In this document: in pieces, positions 53,001 through 59,600 of the stretch | Layout of the letters: every line of letters begins with the position of its first letter | How positions within the stretch are numbered: position 1 is the stretch's first letter | Assembly (NCBI GenBank): GCA_905221605.1 | Contig: CAJNDS010002079.1 | Coordinates: forward strand, 1,543,501-1,607,500 | Direction of reading: 5' to 3' | From: Symbiodinium natans | Taxonomy: Eukaryota > Sar > Dinophyceae > Suessiales > Symbiodiniaceae | Length of the DNA: 64,000 nt | Program-made: the position numbers and the translations under genes | Notes under the pieces: generated by a model | Databases searched by the model: none | What the model saw: the letters and a program-made list of their open reading frames with translations, nothing else | What the model was told of the DNA's origin: nothing

Positions 53001-55410
53001 TTGGAGCCTGAGCGAAACCCACCGAACTCAGGTACATGGACTCTTAGGGTAAACCTCCCCAAGACCTAACCCTAAACCTAAACCCTAAACCCTAAACCCC
53101 CCCAAGAGCCCCCAAGAAGCCCCACCGCCCAGGGCAGGGGCGGGGTCCCATCTTCTCCGCGTGCGACACCCGGGCACCACAGAGCAGGAGGCACTGCCAG
53201 AGGGCCCCAAACGAAAACCCTAAACCCTATAAGGTTTAGGGTTTAGGGTTTAGGGTTTAGGGTTCAGGGTTCAGGGCTTAGGGCTTAGGGTTCAGGGTTT
53301 AGGGTTTAGGGTTTAGGGTTCAGGGTTTAGGGTTTGGTAAACCCTACGCAGCTCATGATTTGGAGACCTCAGGGTGACGTGTGGGTGAAAGCCCCCCCCC
53401 CAAACCCTAAACCCTAAACCCGAAACCTTCAGGCCAAAATCCTAAAACGCACAAACCCTGAACGCCCCTTGAACCCGAAACCCTTCTTCCCCTATCCAAA
53501 AAAGCACACAAACCCTGAACACCCCCTGAAGCCCTAAACCCTAAACCCTAAACCCTACACCCTAAATCCTAAATCCCAAACCCTAAACCCTAAACCCCTC
53601 CGCCCGCGGGCAGGTCCAGCTCGATGGGGCTCTCCTCGAGGCGGGGGGTTAGGGCTCTGGGGGTTTGGGGTTTAGGGTTTAGGGTTTAGGGTTCAGGGTT
53701 TAGGGTTTGGGGTTTAGGGTTTAGGGCTGCCTTAAAGTCATGTTCGGGGTGAGGGTTTAGGGGTTGAGGGTTCAGGAACCCGTTCTAAACCCCTCTTAGC
53801 CCCTCCCCCTCTAAACCCCCAAACCCCAAAACCCAATTAGCCTTCCCTCCTCCCCCACAAAAAAATGTGTATATATATACTTATTTATATTTATATTTAT
53901 ATTTATATTTATATTTATATTTATATTCTTATTATTATATATATATATATAAATTTACTTCTTTTTTATTTGTATATCCCGAAACCTCGAACTGCAGAGG
54001 CACCTCCAGGCACCACCTGCTTCACGGGGCCCGCAGCGACGCTGCTTGAGCTCCAGGTCGCTTTGCTTCTAGGGTTTGGGGTTTAGGGTTTAGGGTTTAG
54101 GGTTTAGGGTTATAGTTTATAGTTTATAGGGTTTAGGGTGTAGGGTTTAGGGTTTAGGGTTTATAGTTTATAGTTTCTAGGGTTTAGGGTTTAGGGTTTA
54201 GGGTTTAGGGTTTAGGGAGGGTTCAGGGTTTGAGGTTTTCGGGTTTTGAGCTTAGGGTTTGAGTTTTTCCGGTTCAGAGTTTCGGTTTAAAGTTTAGGGT
54301 TCCGGCCGAACCCTGAATGGAAAAGAGTCCAGTGTTAGGGTTTCAAGTTGAGGTTTTGGGGCTTAGAGTTTCGGGTTTGAGTAAACCCTAAACCCTAAAC
54401 CCAAAACCCTAAACCCTGAGCCCTAAACCCTAAACCCTAAACCCTAAGCCCTAAGCCCTAAACCCTAAACCCTAAACCCTAAACCCTAAACCCTAAACCC
54501 TAAACCCTAAACCCTAAACCCTAAACCCTAAACCCTAAACCCTAAACCCTAAACCCTAAACCCTAAACCCTAAACCCTAAACCTAACCCTAAACCCTAAA
54601 CCCTAAACCCTAAACCCTAAACCCTAAACCCTAAACCCTAAACCCTAAACCCTAAACCCTAAACCCTAAACCCTAAACCCTAAACCCTAAACCCTAAACC
54701 CTAAACCCTAAACCCTAAACCCGAACCCGGACCAAGAACTGGAGCCTTGAAGGATCTTGGCGGTGGCTTCTGGCGGCTTCTCGTGGATGGCGTGGAGGCC
54801 AGAAGTCAAGGGGGGCCCTGTTCTACTCCCTGTATGTCCCTCCTTGCAGGTTCGGGTTTGGGGTTTGGGGTTTAGGGTTTAGGGTTTAGGGTTTAGGGTT
54901 TAGGGTTTAGGGTTTAGGGCTCAGGGTTACCTATAACCCAAGGATGCGTGTAGCTAGAACCCACTTCTAAGCCCCTCAAGTGCCCGAATAGGGTTGCAAT
55001 TGGGTTATACGTACATTTCCTTGTGCTACTTCGTACCATGATCCTCCAAGTATAGCAAGCCCATAGGAAGCTAAATTGCTAGGGCCCTACTCCGCCCCGC
55101 AAGGAACCCTGAAGCCCTAAACCCTAAACCCTAAACCCTAAACCCTAAGCCCTAAACACCGAAGGTTTAAGTTCCCTTGCTCTCGGTGACGCGGAGAGCT
55201 CGTGGGAAGAGCAGTGGAACTCCATGGTTTGGGGCCCACAGTACGAGATGGACCAGGCGGAGACGCAGTCCTATACCAAAGGCCGCAGCCACCAGCAAGG
55301 GCAAGAAGCACTGGAGCCAGACCATGGTCCACAACAGCTATTTTCGACCACACCCCTTCGACCTCGATGTGGCGGCGATCGACGCGGTGGCCTTCTGCTG
55401 GGACGAGTAG
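40952..55410 (+). CDS. Unrecognised multi-exon gene 2 (joined; retrotransposon inside)
   Basis: A second plus-strand gene built from short exons with the same AG|G / GC style, ending at TAG 55408-55410. The exons placed are 40952-41028, 41145-41213, 41349-41398, 51553-51588, 51926-51955, 52190-52214, 52371-52426, 53138-53173, 53614-53640, 54000-54056, 54753-54797, 55197-55256 and 55300-55410. The first three join in phase, as do the last seven or so. The link across the 8.4-kb retrotransposon is inferred only from strand and the lack of a visible gene end, so these could be two genes. I do not recognise the protein; the last part is rich in Trp and acidic residues (SSWEEQWNSMVWG, DLGGGFWRLLVDG). 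Confidence 0.5.
41145..41213 (+). CDS. Gene 2 exon b
   Basis: Reads PMNTTWSAADEHAALAYLFR then KT; phase fits exons a and c. Donor GT. Confidence 0.6.
41349..41398 (+). CDS. Gene 2 exon c
   Basis: Reads YSLRRTAKVAQHFML. Ends about 115 bases before the 5-prime LTR; the donor is one of two nearby GC sites. Confidence 0.5.
41476..41507 (+). repeat. (TTTG)n microsatellite at the retrotransposon insertion site
   Basis: Seven or more TTTG units directly before the target duplication. Confidence 0.95.
41508..41512. repeat. Target site duplication, left (CTTTC)
   Basis: CTTTC directly before the left LTR equals 49942-49946. Five bases is usual for copia; the low-complexity context makes chance possible. 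Confidence 0.8.
41513..41676 (+). repeat. 5-prime LTR (164 bp)
   Basis: TGAGAAAATACACAC to CTTTTTCA; identical to 49778-49941. Contains seven ACTT motifs spaced 18-31 bases apart. No TATA box was seen, in line with dinoflagellate promoters. Confidence 0.97.
41677..41688 (+). other. Primer binding site
   Basis: TGGTAGCGGAGC starts at the base after the LTR. It would pair with a tRNA ending GCTCCGCTACCA; the animal-type initiator tRNA-Met site TGGTAGCAGAGG is nearly the same. Confidence 0.8.
41722..47739 (+). CDS. Copia Gag-Pol polyprotein (2005 aa)
   Basis: One uninterrupted frame from ATG 41722 to TAG 47737-47739. Gag ~1-230; Gly/Lys-rich basic tail ~240-305; zinc knuckle C311-C314-H319-C324 (CWTCGKPGHVSANC); acidic Trp-rich stretch with 12 Trp between residues 345 and 398; protease LFDSGAA with Asp576; integrase zinc motif H1027, H1031, C1038, C1041 with a short H-C gap; integrase core D1064 and D1125; reverse transcriptase with Asp1594 and YVDD 1675-1678; RNase H with D1853, E1894-E1896 region and D1930. 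At D1125+36, where the third catalytic Glu is expected, residue 1161 is Gly (QAQGAVG). Longer than usual copia polyproteins (about 1300-1500 aa). Processing by its own protease is expected from the family. Confidence 0.96.
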   Translation: MSLEGENDFTGKLRLPLPPTFSGKPAEWEEWSWKFRAYLSMFDAQAARYLEQHENDEAPLTDEALEVHVLTEEGVAALDQTATAGRVTFSRKLHYLLANLTSESALLVVRQNYDSNGFETWRRLVKKFALPDAARHVSLLTQLLDFRFGSHTFEQDFNTWETIKTKYERQTGADLPDSVLVATLLNKTSGALQQHLRLNARTLTTYEDIKATIVEYYQSRHLIMSNSSSSNQGPAPMDIGGLKGKKGFGKSGFGYLKGKGKGKSKSKGKNPHLSFHTAQKGKGKGKDSGGSKGKGKGKSKGKLRGQHALACWTCGKPGHVSANCPLGRVSAVDENATLDGSFEDWSVDDTWQVGDFEEEWWSDDLVAAVGLGWSDEEWWPAWDDGWSSTWSDWNDDTWSVVSPPPAVEKATSAPPSHAAEPKATSGAPVSAVTLGTPPARLSSAAKPKATPKATSKASGLAIAAITLGSMFAGTQSCFVSPTCDASLDCMLSGSIVFDGFGRSLGARSDVATWQLSPVCDLPLKNEANQTSLSNPTSLSDWGLEHLSSTFYDPYLAEHEVAVASVETGLETWILFDSGAAANCCPPDFAPDFPLLKLEERAPPLKSISGQTLQIYGRKLVAFELDGQRLWLNFYVCDVPYSVISVARLLQQGCKAVLTSEGSQLEGPTGATFPVTRHGSLLFLCPTLAEFDPNEYADFSKGFHEQFAVRPPPGLVAPTLKPTYYHADSWVLDEANATLTRLHKRGRATLFSPEGTKDRPVELKDLTGERVTVMNFEDGSSKTLNDDWRKSDDPRAKQDKYFKGKTVFKLASKPTGRRLVGKQSTLPRPEVHVEMPPPVPSSRTSTQKLSPEVVLRDHGEYADTFRKRVFDLVADEAVDPMKGLENFVKRSLDDVDPQTNEAYTHDTWVQLPTMWIRLHRQPRKNLFVPSERSEGGPNLSELSKARVTIQLDDHGSMKVDEDDWTLEGADRDVVEPFACGGATCFEKRDLYVKEIPEVAEPDLFETSARRPRGLPAPSEPTLTERKEHELTHLPFRSWCPICVRAKSKQNHSRTLKTKQPVVQLDYCFLGDNPEEPQVTLLTAVDLLSGMGLSCVVPAKGRSVYAQAELRRYILEIGRTFGILQIDPEPSLKALVAEFTSEVGGLSVRHSPTGWKQAQGAVGVLQSNLYAQIRTLKLDLEGRYSGFTLQKTHPLFTWLVKHAQWLMNRYAHKSDGLTSFEKRWGKPYNGALCRFAEVVHFRKIGKFPKSDAAWEEGLWLGRDTESNQHFVGTPQGVIKIRSLRRRPPSEQLDLALVQSLKATPWDPRGTKVETDHFVFPPQQPRPGENLVEPPDDPDAIPENLGNAGDLAQELEQDMLRELQSTSETRTAADLPVPEGPMDAEELAERQDKRSHEEPTSSAERASSEPATSRRRVGVTTERKRDTSEVPEAATKVQRISSLVRSPDQQMRIFDLRISAVTTKQELEVPVCVNQDETEISLAERLSNPLFWQSPEFTYEEEKAGMNKEMKSMIDFDVFTEQKMSDLTPEQLATVISTKWVKVRKGDGTCRCRLVVRGYDQLIDDPDDTYASTPSLLTLKTLLTLAVARGWHITLADISTAFLHALVDGDVWVLPPVEYYPEGGVVWKLKRALYGLKNAPALWQTHLAATLEAQGFQRMKSDPNLYFHAGRKVYVLCYVDDLMLFGAKKDVDAIVASLQKELLLRITGELIEGSEATFLGRKMRRTPTSVEMYMSATYVEGMLAEAGMSTCKPAPSPGTDALKKVSETAEALNPEEHKRYRKLVGQLLWMCNLRMDIMYAVKELSRGLASPTTDHWAKLKHLLRYLAGTKEYVQELRPNIRLSEKHSSLDVHTYVDSDWAGDPDTRRSTSGVATYLLGVNLQSLPWTQQTIALSSGEAELYAIGGGAADALFLRSLLLESRLIPKVHLFLHTDSTAGKSMASRYGTSRKTRHVQLRYLYVQELVTSGMVIIRKVLGTLNSADVLTKYVSKETLARHVGTLGLRPRDAM
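47740..48057 (+). other. Spacer between pol and the downstream ORFs
   Basis: Non-coding, with A-runs at 47820-47830 and 47868-47877 separated by CTTTCT-rich sequence. It could contain a splice acceptor or start signal for the downstream ORFs; none can be proven. Confidence 0.4.
48058..48333 (+). CDS. Retrotransposon downstream ORF 2 (91 aa), unknown
   Basis: Starts MEQEPQLTCGEIRVLRRALR and has a hydrophobic, Trp-rich centre (VVWLYLALRFV) that could be a membrane segment. It lies 318 bases after pol and ends 31 bases before the next ORF. It shares the element's dense ACTT pattern and composition, so it belongs to the element. No family recognised; coding status is inferred from the open frame and neighbour. 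Confidence 0.5.
   Translation: MEQEPQLTCGEIRVLRRALRVVWLYLALRFVQGTTWWSGTVLTLVDLPQSLRAERLRRIGGWSNLLFQLVRLCLAYAIWPLHRILRDLREE
48365..49339 (+). CDS. Retrotransposon downstream ORF 3 (324 aa), unknown
   Basis: ATG 48365 to TGA 49337-49339, same strand as pol, in the place where some copia elements (the Sirevirus type) carry an envelope-like gene. Seen: a hydrophobic segment around residues 73-90 (LLVVPLLFVLFPG), a short internal repeat (FPGLYHPG / YPGLYHS), many aromatic residues and a charged C-terminus. There is no signal peptide at the N-terminus (MPPKAIEEAQRWTLEMHQ) and no known fold that I recognise. The open length of 324 codons in a recent element argues it is translated. An envelope-like role is only one possibility. 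Confidence 0.6.
   Translation: MPPKAIEEAQRWTLEMHQRAFVQDTYASFSTFSNFWRHEVFMSILFSGLQKERLTIRQLLLIPRDPRTNFLLVVPLLFVLFPGLYHPGSRQYPGLYHSVHGPPLYFTFELQWITSLAIEMLGVHLFSPQEINFMPWTCYIVLPRSTWARLMQRLVTQRVLVITPADLVWTSGMLNVGFSLRSTLLFTIFNFQFHPGRAEYQESFVALGFSISGQTFGAMMSSGGNIWNRRYRDYFIKLPLLQLFHPAEIATLVSFTCTNQALTFARLGEMYHNFIQAETHLWLGHIPLHKAWLRPGEAELGDDETVDPHLVRRMMQYDLHRPKF
49340..49768 (+). other. 3-prime non-coding part of the retrotransposon
   Basis: No long frame consistent with the element. ACTT occurs 16 times in about 430 bases, at spacings mostly 13-38, as densely as in the coding parts. Confidence 0.7.
49769..49777 (+). other. Polypurine tract
   Basis: AAGGGGGTG abuts the right LTR, the place where plus-strand DNA synthesis starts. 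Confidence 0.75.
49778..49941 (+). repeat. 3-prime LTR (164 bp)
   Basis: Exact copy of the left LTR. Confidence 0.97.
49942..49946. repeat. Target site duplication, right (CTTTC)
   Basis: Matches 41508-41512; followed by more TTTC units of the target. Confidence 0.8.
49947..51552. other. Region after the retrotransposon
   Basis: TTTAGGG/CCCTAAA arrays resume at about 50.4 kb. Coding-like islands without secure phase lie near 50490-50515 and 50928-50985 (with in-frame SPEPTMSQAHEAMNPK) and 51115-51165 (KKYAERPRLTDQGAP); they may be further gene 2 exons. A family B element lies at 51205-51337. Confidence 0.4.
51205..51337. repeat. Dispersed repeat family B, copy 4
   Basis: TTCGTGGTACTTAGAAACCC to GGGTTACTAAGTGCCCTGAA; clear inverted ends, with CTTATAAGTGGGTTATAGC inside. 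Confidence 0.6.
51553..51588 (+). CDS. Gene 2 exon d
   Basis: Reads YFEKQYFKWTP; donor GC. First base C rather than G. Confidence 0.5.
51926..51955 (+). CDS. Gene 2 exon e (ends uncertain)
   Basis: Reads DKILWAVMLK; a GC donor after DKILW would shorten it to 15 nt. Confidence 0.4.
52190..52214 (+). CDS. Gene 2 exon f (weak)
   Basis: Reads DRVQEVQE plus T; acceptor atcag|G, donor GA. Phase fits the next exon. Confidence 0.4.
52371..52426 (+). CDS. Gene 2 exon g
   Basis: Reads VLVQVLAAPSAQYRSQLS; acceptor ggaag|G, donor GC. Confidence 0.6.
53138..53173 (+). CDS. Gene 2 exon h
   Basis: Reads GRGPIFSACDTR, phase 0 at both ends; donor GC. Confidence 0.5.
53614..53640 (+). CDS. Gene 2 exon i
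   Basis: Reads VQLDGALLE in 27 nt; acceptor ggcag|G, donor GC, phase 0. Confidence 0.6.
53868..53955 (+). repeat. (TTTATA)n and (TA)n microsatellite
   Basis: TATATATACTTATTTATATT units form an AT-rich tract within a gene 2 intron. Confidence 0.95.
54000..54056 (+). CDS. Gene 2 exon j
   Basis: Reads APPGTTCFTGPAATLLELQ; donor GT, phase 0. Confidence 0.6.
54384..54722 (-). repeat. CCCTAAA array (longest near-perfect block)
   Basis: More than 40 near-perfect 7-bp units, in an intron of gene 2 just before the exon at 54753. Confidence 0.95.
54753..54797 (+). CDS. Gene 2 exon k
   Basis: Reads DLGGGFWRLLVDGVE; acceptor tgaag|G, donor GC, phase 0. Confidence 0.65.
54928..55048. repeat. Dispersed repeat family B, copy 5 (inverted)
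   Basis: Contains CTATAACCCAAGGATG at the left end and GTACCATGATCCTCCAAGTA at the right end. Confidence 0.5.
55197..55256 (+). CDS. Gene 2 exon l
   Basis: Reads SSWEEQWNSMVWGPQYEMDQ; donor GC. First base A. Confidence 0.6.
55300..55410 (+). CDS. Gene 2 terminal exon
   Basis: Reads GKKHWSQTMVHNSYFRPHPF and on to AVAFCWDE, TAG. Separated from exon l by a 43-base intron (gcggag...gcaag). Reading through without splicing shifts the frame into a less protein-like sequence. Confidence 0.6.
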   Translation, partial: GKKHWSQTMVHNSYFRPHPFDLDVAAIDAVAFCWDE

Positions 55411-55436
55411 TGCGACAAGAAGGCCTCCCAAGCAGA

Positions 55437-55555
55437 AAACTTCGTGGTGCTTTGCTGTAACTGTAGATCCTTAGCCTTTTTGGGTCTATTGGGTTCTTAA
55501 GAAAGCAGCTAAAATGTAATTTGCAGCTACCCGTCTGCGTGCAGCCAAGAAAAGG
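55437..55555. repeat. Repeat A, copy 2
   Basis: Shares CTTAGCCTTTTTGGG, AGCAGCTAAAA and TAATTTGCAGCTACC with the copy at 760-897. Confidence 0.65.
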
Positions 55556-55604
55556 TTCGGGACATGCCTGTTCCACCGTTCAGGGAAAGCCAGCTCTCCC
55601 CTCG

Positions 55605-55711
55605 ACTAGACCGGTGGTACCCTGTACTATTGTTTTGGTCATAGGTTCCCTTACTAAGTCACCAACCCCAATGAGGGTGCCCTTACTTTATATGGTTACT
55701 CGGCTACCAAG
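55605..55711. repeat. Family D, copy 3
   Basis: GGTGGTACCCTGTACT, AAGTCACCAACCCCAATGAG and TACTCGGCTACCAAGC in family order. Confidence 0.6.
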
Positions 55712-55856
55712 CTTATCTTTTACATCCCAAGTGCAGAATTTTGCTTCCTCTCAGGCTTGTAAGGACGCTTGCGTTAGGGCATACGGGCCCGGGAGGGACC
55801 CGACTATTCTAGGCAGACTTTCTAAGGGTTCAGGGTTTAGGGATGCTGTCCGTTAG

Positions 55857-55953
55857 GTCCTGAACTATGGGTCCTTGGGTTTTCGGGGGTATACACGCCG
55901 TATATATGGGGGTCCCCTTTGTTTAAGGGACCATATTGAGGGACCATGCAGCT
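55857..55953. repeat. Family E, copy 4
   Basis: Ends GAGGGACCATGCAGCTACTC; contains CCGTATATATGGGGGTCCCC. Confidence 0.55.
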
Positions 55954-55959
55954 ACTCTT

Positions 55960-56021
55960 TATACAGTAACCAACCGCAAAACGGGTACCCTTTCATAGTA
56001 TGCTTGCTGTGGGCTACCAGG
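55960..56021. repeat. Family D, copy 4 (partial)
   Basis: ACAGTAACCAACCGCAAAAC to GCTGTGGGCTACCAGG; right half of family D. Confidence 0.55.
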
Positions 56022-56616
56022 GGTTTAGGGTCAGTAGGGTTCAGGGTTCTTAAACCCTAACCCCTAATTTTAGCCTATGGGGTCATAGGCTTGTAAAGTT
56101 TATCGGGGCTGCAGGGTTTGGGATCTGAAGCGACAGAACCGAAAGCCCTGTCATCTCCTCAGCCTAACGTTGGCCAGCGTGAACCGCGAAACCCCAAAAC
56201 CCGAAACCCGAACACGCGAAACCCGAAGCCCCGAAAACCCTGCAAAACCCAGAGTCCTTGAACAAAACGCCCTAAAAACCCGAAGGCCCTAAGCGAAAAC
56301 CCTGAAAACCCTAAAGCCCGTAAGCAAAAACCCTGTAAACCCTAAAGCCTCTGAAACGCCCCGAAACCCCCGAAAACCTACCGAAAAGCACCCAAAACTA
56401 CCCAAACAACCGCACTTGGAAGCTCTTTCGACCTTAGTAGTCTACTTCGTATCCTTCCAGAAGCCCCATGATAATCCCCATAGCCCAACTTACTAACCCT
56501 AAACCCTAAGCCCTAAACCCTAAACCCTAAACCCTTTAAACCCTAATGAGTCTAAAGGGCTTCCAAGCATGGATCCGAGATGTGGCGCGGTTTTGCGTTT
56601 TTTGTGGGGCGCTCAG

Positions 56617-56686
56617 GCTGAGCACTACGAGCCAGGGAAGAGCTCGGGGACTCCGCCCGGGCCTGAGGAGGAAGCGCCAGAAGCTT
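56617..56686 (+). CDS. Gene 3 exon a
   Basis: Reads AEHYEPGKSSGTPPGPEEEA then PEA; acceptor ctcag|G, donor GC. Confidence 0.55.
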
Positions 56687-59600
56687 GCGGTTTAGGGTTT
56701 AGGGTTTGGGGTTTAGGGTTTAGGGTTTAGGGGTGAGGGTTGTTCAGATTGTTCAGGGTACTTATTGGCCCAAGAACAAGGTGTAGCTCCACCCGACCCT
56801 GAAGTATCCTAGTATGGATATGTCGGGGTTTCCGAATTAGGGGTGCCTTGTTGAGGTCCTTATTATAACCCAAAGGATCCATGTACCTATATAGTATATT
56901 CTTGGTCCCTAAAGCTACTATATAGGAACCCCTTTAAGGCCCAACTATATACTATATAGGTACATGGATCCTTTGGGTAAGGGAATCCTATTGTTTGGGG
57001 GACTTTTTTCGAGGTCACTTATTTTCGTAGAACCCCATTTAGGCTAAGAAGAATCATGAACCTCTAAGTGGGTCATTACTGTGGTTTTAGGGTTTAATGA
57101 GGGTTCAGGGTTGAACGGGCTCCTACTGAAATAAATGGAGGGTTTAGAACTTCAGGGAGGTAGGATGCAGCGTTCTAGGCTACAGGGTATAGGGCTTAGG
57201 GTTTAGGGTTTAGGGTTTAGCTTTTCCGGCGTAAGACCTATAGCTACAGAGTGCCCTTCGTGGGACAGGACAGGCAATTGCCTTACTCGCACTATATAGA
57301 CACTGGAGAGACTGTCCCGTGTATGCAACGCACAGACCGAGCACTATGACAGCAATTTCACGTTTAAGGTTTAAGGTTTAGGGTTTAGGGTTTAAGGTTT
57401 TGGGCTTCTCCCCCCTCCCCATCCAGAAGGCCTCAGTTGCGCGGAATGGGTCGTTGGGTTGTGAAAGGTCCGTGTGCTGGTGGAGATTTGGCATCACGGG
57501 AACGGGGACTCACCACGTGCGCCACCCACCTGAGTCCTAAACCCTGAGATCCTCAAGCGTGATGTGAAGGTAAGGGTTAAGGATTAGGGGTTATACAAAT
57601 GTCTACGGTTGAACCCTAAACCCGAAATTCCTTGAAAGTCAGGGCTTTTTCGGATGTTGGTTCATTCTCTCAGCAGTGGGGTCTAGGGTTTCGCTTGAAG
57701 GGTCATGGCAGTTATAGGTAGTCCTATTAGCTAAGGGTTTTGTAGGGTACAAGGGTTCGGGATTTATAGGGGGTTTAGTAGAGATGTAGCAAAGGATGTT
57801 GGTCCCCCTAAACCCGAGATGCACCCGAACAAAACTAAACCCCAAACCCAAGAAGCAACCCTGAGCTCTTTACACTTCCTGATTCTAAGAAGTCTAAGAA
57901 ACAGCGTCTAGGGTTTAAAGTTTAGGGTTAGGGCTTCGGGTTTAGGGTCACCTAGGACCCCAATGTCAGGACCTTAGGGTTCTACCCTTGCGGGATGGAA
58001 TGCGCCTTGAAACATATCCTCACGTACTCTGTACAGCGATACTCCGTATGTCGAGCTCCGAGCCTTAGGTGCTGAATAGGCTAACTTTGAACCTATGTGA
58101 GTGCTATGCCCTGCTACGCCACGCCCTACAAAACCCTAAGCCCGACACTCCTAAGCCCCTATACCCTAAGCCGGCCAGATGGAGGTACGCGTCACCCAGA
58201 TCGGATCGTGCCGGTCCCGGAATGCGATCTTTCTGGCCCGGGCTCAGGGCGCCCTCAACCCTAAACTCTCCCTATTCCCTGGACCAGGGGGGCTTACGGC
58301 GCATGAGCCTCGAACCTAAACCCTAAAGCCTAAGCTTCAGGGCTTGAGGGGATTAAGGGGCTCATAAGGCAGTAGCGGGTCAACGCCTCGTATTTCCTCA
58401 ACACATGGGTCTGGGGATTTTGGGCCATCTTACTGCTGAGGCTGTCGAACAATACTCAGTAGGCCCTTGGGACATTCCATATTTCTCGTTTAGCACATCA
58501 TGTCCAGGAATATATTTCAGGGGTTTAAAGGTCTTTATCTTCCTAGAAAAGCACCCATCCGAGTTCTTGCAACAGTTGGAGGAGTTAGTGGCTCGGGTTC
58601 AGGGGTTCCAAGGTTGAGAGGCGAAGTCCTGAGCCCTAAGCCCTAAACCCTGAATCTGGCCGGTGGGGTTGCGGCGCTCATGTAGTTCTGAACCTGTGGG
58701 TTTAGGGTTTAGGGTTTAGGGTTTAGGGTTTAGGGTTTAGGGTTTAGGGTTTAGGGTTTAGGGTTTAGGGTTTAGGGTTTCGGGTTTAGGGTAGTTCTGA
58801 ACCTGATCCCGAGCCCTAAACATGTTTCACGGGTTTCAAGAGCATGGATCTCTCCCAATCATTCGGGCACTTGTCTCTTGTTTCTAAGGTTATGCACAGG
58901 TAGAGCCCATAGGCCACCTAAACTCTAAACCCTAAACCCTAAACCCTAAGTGGCTGCAAGAGGCCCAGCCAGATGGTGTGGATCGACGGAGCACCGCTGG
59001 ACGCTCCGCCGGTGCCCGTCTCGGAGAGACGCGTTCCTCTTGGGGTAGTTACTCGGGTTTAGGGTTTAGGGTTTAGGGTTTGCCCTCAAAAGTGGACCCC
59101 CCATGCACCCCTCATATACCCTATACAAATTATGGGCCCATACATCAAAAGAGTAAGGGACCGTAAAAAGAACCCATGAAACTACCAAAAGAGTTCCCAG
59201 AGTGACTTTTACCATGCGTGTTGGTGGGTTTATGCGGGGGTTCGGGTTTTGGGTCTATAGGGTTTAGGTTTAGGGTGTAGGGTCTAAGCTTAGGGTTTCG
59301 GGTGTGGGTTTAGAGTTTAGGGTTTGGGTATTGGGGTTTAGGGTTCAGGGTTTAGGGTCTACTAAGGCTCTAAGAACTCTTCTGTTTGGAAAGGCCTTCC
59401 GAAAACGGTTTTTTGCCATCTTGAGACGCAAGGAGAGTGACTTTAATTTGGTTTCGGGGTTTAGGGTTTGGTTTTCGTGTTCTTGGGGTTTGGGTTCAAG
59501 GGCTTTGGGTAGAGTTTCTATGCTTACTTTTGCAAGCCCTGTGGTACGATTTATTTGGGATAACATCTCTCCCATTTCGAAAAGACCTCAAGCACTCAGA

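Larger units (their letters stand above)
55411..56616. other. Spacer between gene 2 and gene 3
   Basis: Densely packed with dispersed repeats: repeat A, two family D copies and a family E copy in about 600 bases, then degenerate C-strand telomere-like sequence (56180-56540). Confidence 0.6.
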
